Source: Flavobacterium agrisoli (GTDB lineage: Bacteria; Bacteroidota; Bacteroidia; Flavobacteriales; Flavobacteriaceae). Taken from it: DNA of 64,000 nt. How positions within the stretch are numbered: the stretch's first letter is position 1; each line of letters opens with the position of its first letter. Below the pieces are notes generated by a model, which did not search any database, had not been told where the DNA came from, and was given only the letters and a program-made list of their open reading frames with translations. A program made the position numbers and the translations under genes. Shown here piece by piece: positions 60,442 through 64,000 of this stretch. The stretch is taken from assembly GCF_016522065.1 (NCBI RefSeq), contig NZ_JAEHFV010000007.1:62001-126000 (forward strand), in the 5' to 3' direction.

Positions 60442-61023
60442 ATGTTAGGATTAAAATTAGCAACAGACCCACGTTGGGTAAACATAGTCGAATCAAATAT
60501 TGAAGAAATATTGACCGATCATGCTTGGTGCGAACAAAAAGCAGCTTCTAACGCAATTAGTTTGATTACTCAAAATTCAGAAAAGGAAGCTTTGGTTACC
60601 GAACTATTGGTAATTGCCCGCGAAGAACTCGAACACTTACAAATGGTTCATGATTTAATCAAAAAAAAGGGAGTGCAATTGGGTCGCGAACGAAAAGACC
60701 ATTATGTAAACGAACTTTTTAAATTCATGAAAAAAGACGGTAGCAGAAATGATGCTTTAATTGATCGCCTTTTATTTTCGGCCATGATTGAAGCTCGTAG
60801 TTGTGAACGTTTTAAAGTACTTTCGGAAAATATTGAAGATCCAGAATTAGCTAAATTTTATCGTGATTTGATGATTTCCGAAGCAGGGCATTATACTACT
60901 TTCTTAAACTTTGCTCGAAAATATACCGAAAAAATAGATGTCGAAAAACGTTGGAAAGAATGGATTGATTTTGAAACTTCCATCATCAGCAACTATGGTA
61001 AACAAGAAACGATTCACGGTTAA
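60442..61023 (+). CDS. miaE: tRNA-(ms2io6A) hydroxylase
   Basis: A 193-residue diiron monooxygenase of the MiaE family, hydroxylating the isopentenyl group of ms2i6A37 in tRNA. The four-helix bundle carries iron ligands in SNAISLI / EELEHLQMVHDLIKKKG (E-x-x-H) and MISEAGHYTTFLNFA, with SAMIEARSCERFKVLSENI in between. Size is shorter than Salmonella MiaE but usual for Bacteroidota members. It stands alone with its own promoter. Confidence 0.9.
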   Translation: MLGLKLATDPRWVNIVESNIEEILTDHAWCEQKAASNAISLITQNSEKEALVTELLVIAREELEHLQMVHDLIKKKGVQLGRERKDHYVNELFKFMKKDGSRNDALIDRLLFSAMIEARSCERFKVLSENIEDPELAKFYRDLMISEAGHYTTFLNFARKYTEKIDVEKRWKEWIDFETSIISNYGKQETIHG

Positions 61024-61084
61024 ATACTTAATTTTCGTTACACTAATTTTCTACAAGCCTGAATAAAGGTATTTCCTTTTTCAC

Positions 61085-61092
61085 TACATTTG
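61085..61092 (+). promoter_or_regulatory. -7 promoter box of the AsmA-like gene
   Basis: TACATTTG matches TANNTTTG, about 70 bp before the ATG at 61164. Nothing else notable in the gap. Confidence 0.4.
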
Positions 61093-61163
61093 TTAGTATT
61101 TTTCAGATAAAAATTTGTTTTTTTAGACTGAAATTTTAATCCAATCATTTTTGTTTAAAACTA

Positions 61164-63932
61164 ATGAATACTAGCAAATCCAAATCGGTTTTTTTAAAAA
61201 TTCTTAAATATTTAGGAATTATTCTAGTTCTTTTTTTCGCCTTTTTATTTAGTGCACCCTACATTTTTGCCGATAAAATAAAAGAGCAAATTAAAAAAAC
61301 CGCCAATCAAAAATTAGATGCTACCTTAAATTACAAGGATGTGTCTGTTTCGTTTTTTGAACATTTTCCCTCATTAACTTTAACTTTAAGTGATTTAAAA
61401 TTAAACGGGTCTGCTCCTTTCGAAAATGAAAACTTCATTTCTTCAAAAGATGTTTCTTTCGGAATTAGTGTTCCGAGTCTGTTTTTTAGCAAAACAGTTC
61501 AAATTGACGAAATATATTTATTGAATGCCGTCGTAAACGTAAAAGTAAATGAAAAAGGAGAAGCCAATTACAACATTTACAAATCGGAGAAAAAAAACCA
61601 AAAAGCCGATGAAAATGATGAGGATAATTCGTTAAAATTAAACCGAATTGAAATCATCAACAGTAAAATTGTCTACAATGATTTGTCAACAAAAATGCAT
61701 TTAGACGCTTTTGGATTTGATTATATTGGAAAAGGCGATTTAAGTAATGCTATTTTCGACTTGCATTCGAAAGCGAAAATCCAGAAATTAAACATCATTT
61801 ACGAAAATGAACCTTATTTAATGAATAAAAAAATTGATGCCGATTTGATTACTAAAATCAACATCAATTCGCTTGCCTTTTTATTCGAACAAAACAACTT
61901 AAAAATCAATCAATTAATTGTTGACTTTAAAGGGAAATTTGAAATTCTGAAAGAAGGTTACAACATGGATTTTAATGTTAAATCGAATAATAGCGATTTA
62001 TACGATGTATTTACTGCATTACCTCCAAATTACATTAAATGGCTTTCTAAAACAGAGCTTAAAGGACAAACTGATTTGTGGTTAAAACTCAAAGGAAAAT
62101 ACATCAGTTCACAAAATATTGCACCCGATTTTGACTTAGACATGCAAGTAAAAAACGGTTTCGTCAATTATAATAAAAGCGCCTTTCCTGTTTCTAATTT
62201 GAATATGGATTTCCACACTCAAATACCGAGTTTAAATCCAGAACTAGCCGTGATAAATGCTAAAAAACTTGATTTAAACATTCAAAAAAACTACATCAAA
62301 TCTATATTTACAATTAAAGGAATATCAAATCCTGACATCAATTTAAAACTGCACAGTAAAATTGATTTACAAAAACTTTCCGAAGCACTAGGAATTCCTG
62401 AAATTACGCTAAAAGGAAATTTAATAGCCGATGTAGATGCCAATGGAATTTACAATCTGGAAGAAAAAAAACTCCCTATTACAAAAGGCACTATTCAATT
62501 ATCAAATGGATTTTTAAAAACAAAATACTACCCAAATCCTATTACCGATATTAATTTAAACACAACTATTGTAAATCAAAAAGGAACTTTTGAAGACCTA
62601 CAAGTAGACATTCATCCTGCTGAATTAACTTTCGAAGGAAATCCTTTTTTTATTGATGCAGCCTTATCCAATTTTGATAATCTAACTTATGATATAAAAG
62701 CAAAAGGAATTTTAGATGTTGCTAAAATATACCAGGTTTTTTCGTCAGAAGGACTTGATTTAGACGGTTACATTAATGCCGATTTGGTTTTAAAAGGAAA
62801 TCAAAACGATGCCGAAAATGGTCGATACAGCAAATTGTACAACAAAGGAACATTAGAACTAAAAAACATCGGCATTACTTCGGAATATTTACCGCAAAAA
62901 TTCATTATTCAACACGGGATTTTCAAGATTAACCAAGACAAAATGCGATTTAAAAATTTCACAGCATCTTATGGCAAATCGGATTTTACAATGAATGGTT
63001 ATATGCAAAATGTATTTAATTATGCTACTACCAAAACCGGTGTGCTGAAAGGTAATTTTATTTTAAATTCTAATTATCTTTACGTTAATGAATTTATGTC
63101 CGAAACTACAATAACGAACACTTCTGAAGTTTCAAACACCAATAGCAAAGATGAACTTAAAACAGAACAAATTGTGCAAACGGGTGTTGTCATAGTACCT
63201 AAAAATCTTAATTTAAATATTAAGGCGCTTATTAAAAAAACCAATTTTAACGATTTAATTTTTAATAATACCAATGGTTCCATTTATTTAAATAATGGCA
63301 AAGCTACTCTTCAAAATACAACGTTTGATATTATCAACTGCAAAGTTGGAATAAATGCCACTTACGAACCTAAAAACCTAAAGACGGCGCGATTTGGATT
63401 TGATTTAAAAGCAGATGAATTTGACATCAAAAAAGCCTATAATGAAATAACAATGTTTAAAGAAATGGCAAGCGCCGCTGAAAAAGCAGAAGGAATTGTA
63501 TCATTAAATTACCAATTAAAAGGAAGAGTTAACGACAAAATGGAACCCGTTTATCCTTCACTACAAGGAGGAGGCATTTTGTCTGTAAAAGACATTAAAA
63601 TAAAAGGTTTGAAGATGTTTAATGCCGTTTCAAGTAAAACAAATAAAGAAGGAATAAAAAACCCCGAATTATCCAAAGTTGATATAAAAAGTAGCATTAA
63701 AAATAACATCATTACCATTGAGCGATTTAAATTCAAATTTGCGGGATTCAGACCTAGAATAGAAGGAACAACTAGTTTAGATGGTCGATTAAACATTAAA
63801 ATGCGTTTAGGTTTACCTCCATTAGGCATAATTGGGATTCCTCTTACCGTAACGGGAACTAAGAATAATCCCAAGGTTAAAATTGGAAAAAAAACGGATG
63901 AAATAGAGGAAACCGAAGATCAGGAACCTTAA
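61164..63932 (+). CDS. AsmA-like envelope protein
   Basis: A 922-residue protein anchored by one N-terminal membrane helix (about residues 12-34, YLGIILVLFFAFLFSAPYIF). The following LDATLNYKDVSVSFFEHFPS and SLTLTLSDLKLNGSAPFENE are the family start, and the C-terminal part contains repeated strand patterns ending GTTSLDGRLNIKMRLGLPPL and IGIPLTVTGTKNNPKVKIG, the AsmA-2 domain signature. Such proteins bridge the periplasm and are thought to move lipids. It is followed by another gene 11 bp downstream. Confidence 0.85.
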   Translation: MNTSKSKSVFLKILKYLGIILVLFFAFLFSAPYIFADKIKEQIKKTANQKLDATLNYKDVSVSFFEHFPSLTLTLSDLKLNGSAPFENENFISSKDVSFGISVPSLFFSKTVQIDEIYLLNAVVNVKVNEKGEANYNIYKSEKKNQKADENDEDNSLKLNRIEIINSKIVYNDLSTKMHLDAFGFDYIGKGDLSNAIFDLHSKAKIQKLNIIYENEPYLMNKKIDADLITKININSLAFLFEQNNLKINQLIVDFKGKFEILKEGYNMDFNVKSNNSDLYDVFTALPPNYIKWLSKTELKGQTDLWLKLKGKYISSQNIAPDFDLDMQVKNGFVNYNKSAFPVSNLNMDFHTQIPSLNPELAVINAKKLDLNIQKNYIKSIFTIKGISNPDINLKLHSKIDLQKLSEALGIPEITLKGNLIADVDANGIYNLEEKKLPITKGTIQLSNGFLKTKYYPNPITDINLNTTIVNQKGTFEDLQVDIHPAELTFEGNPFFIDAALSNFDNLTYDIKAKGILDVAKIYQVFSSEGLDLDGYINADLVLKGNQNDAENGRYSKLYNKGTLELKNIGITSEYLPQKFIIQHGIFKINQDKMRFKNFTASYGKSDFTMNGYMQNVFNYATTKTGVLKGNFILNSNYLYVNEFMSETTITNTSEVSNTNSKDELKTEQIVQTGVVIVPKNLNLNIKALIKKTNFNDLIFNNTNGSIYLNNGKATLQNTTFDIINCKVGINATYEPKNLKTARFGFDLKADEFDIKKAYNEITMFKEMASAAEKAEGIVSLNYQLKGRVNDKMEPVYPSLQGGGILSVKDIKIKGLKMFNAVSSKTNKEGIKNPELSKVDIKSSIKNNIITIERFKFKFAGFRPRIEGTTSLDGRLNIKMRLGLPPLGIIGIPLTVTGTKNNPKVKIGKKTDEIEETEDQEP

Positions 63933-63942
63933 ATAAAATCAC

Positions 63943-64000
63943 ATGAAACCACAAGTACGACATGCATTATACTCTATATTATTTTGCGCAAGTAGTTTGG
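63943..64000 (+). CDS. start of an unidentified gene (cut by window edge)
   Basis: ATG at 63943, 11 bp after the AsmA-like stop, opens a frame of at least 19 codons, MKPQVRHALYSILFCASSL, which looks like the beginning of a signal peptide or membrane helix. Too short to assign; gap and direction suggest cotranscription with the AsmA-like gene. Confidence 0.45.
   Translation, partial: MKPQVRHALYSILFCASSL

Overview
The window is ordinary chromosome of a gliding, Gram-negative member of the Bacteroidota, very probably Flavobacterium or a close relative. The evidence is AT-rich DNA, almost no Shine-Dalgarno sequences, -7 boxes of the form TANNTTTG, type IX secretion and gliding genes (gldJ, porU, porV), several TonB-dependent outer-membrane receptors, OMP_b-brl-type barrels, DUF3127 and DUF4301 proteins, and short word-like intergenic hairpins. 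I saw no rRNA, tRNA, IS element, prophage or CRISPR array. All calls come from reading the sequence; no database search was run.

Layout. 1-4.9 kb: adk (cut by the window edge), hpt, then an exported PQQ-type sugar dehydrogenase next to a TonB receptor that resembles the PQQ receptor PqqU/YncD, and a HEAT-like protein. 4.9-10 kb is the accessory hotspot: a DUF6364/PIN toxin-antitoxin pair, purK, a Septu-like ATPase + HNH pair, purE, then a ParE/RelE toxin-antitoxin pair. The ATPase/HNH cassette separates purK from purE and lies between two 13-bp direct repeats. 10-21 kb: M3 peptidase, a UbiA-like membrane protein, gcvP, a FabH-like synthase, a methyltransferase, a GT2 glycosyltransferase, an MlaE/MlaF-like ABC pair and tag.

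21-28 kb: a complete thiamine biosynthesis operon (thiS, thiC, tenI-like, thiD, thiE, thiG, thiH, thiF) behind a TPP riboswitch whose mutually exclusive helices can be read directly. 28-36 kb: MOSC protein, aat, an SSB-tailed DUF3127 protein, flavin reductase, histidine kinase, HIT protein, greA, a Rieske-like lipoprotein without the usual histidines, and a second TPP riboswitch (minus strand) in front of a TonB receptor, predicted to import thiamine. 36-40 kb continues on the minus strand: arfB, a NadR-like kinase fused to DUF4301, a PnuC/PnuT-family transporter and a GGGP-synthase-like protein. The two riboswitches link synthesis and uptake into one thiamine regulon.

40-64 kb: group III truncated haemoglobin, phosphopantetheinyl transferase, ahcY, a third toxin-antitoxin pair (YoeB-like), a large outer-membrane barrel, murF, the gldJ / porU-porV type IX secretion block, cdd, pyruvate dehydrogenase E1-alpha and E2 (two lipoyl domains), a glycosyltransferase, miaE, an AsmA-like protein, and the start of one more gene.

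The most unusual items are the purK/purE defence cassette with flanking repeats, the NadR-like/DUF4301 fusion beside a PnuC/PnuT transporter and a TPP-controlled receptor, the PQQ dehydrogenase/receptor pairing, and recurring intergenic hairpins built from repeated words, one of which has supplied the C-terminus of ThiH.
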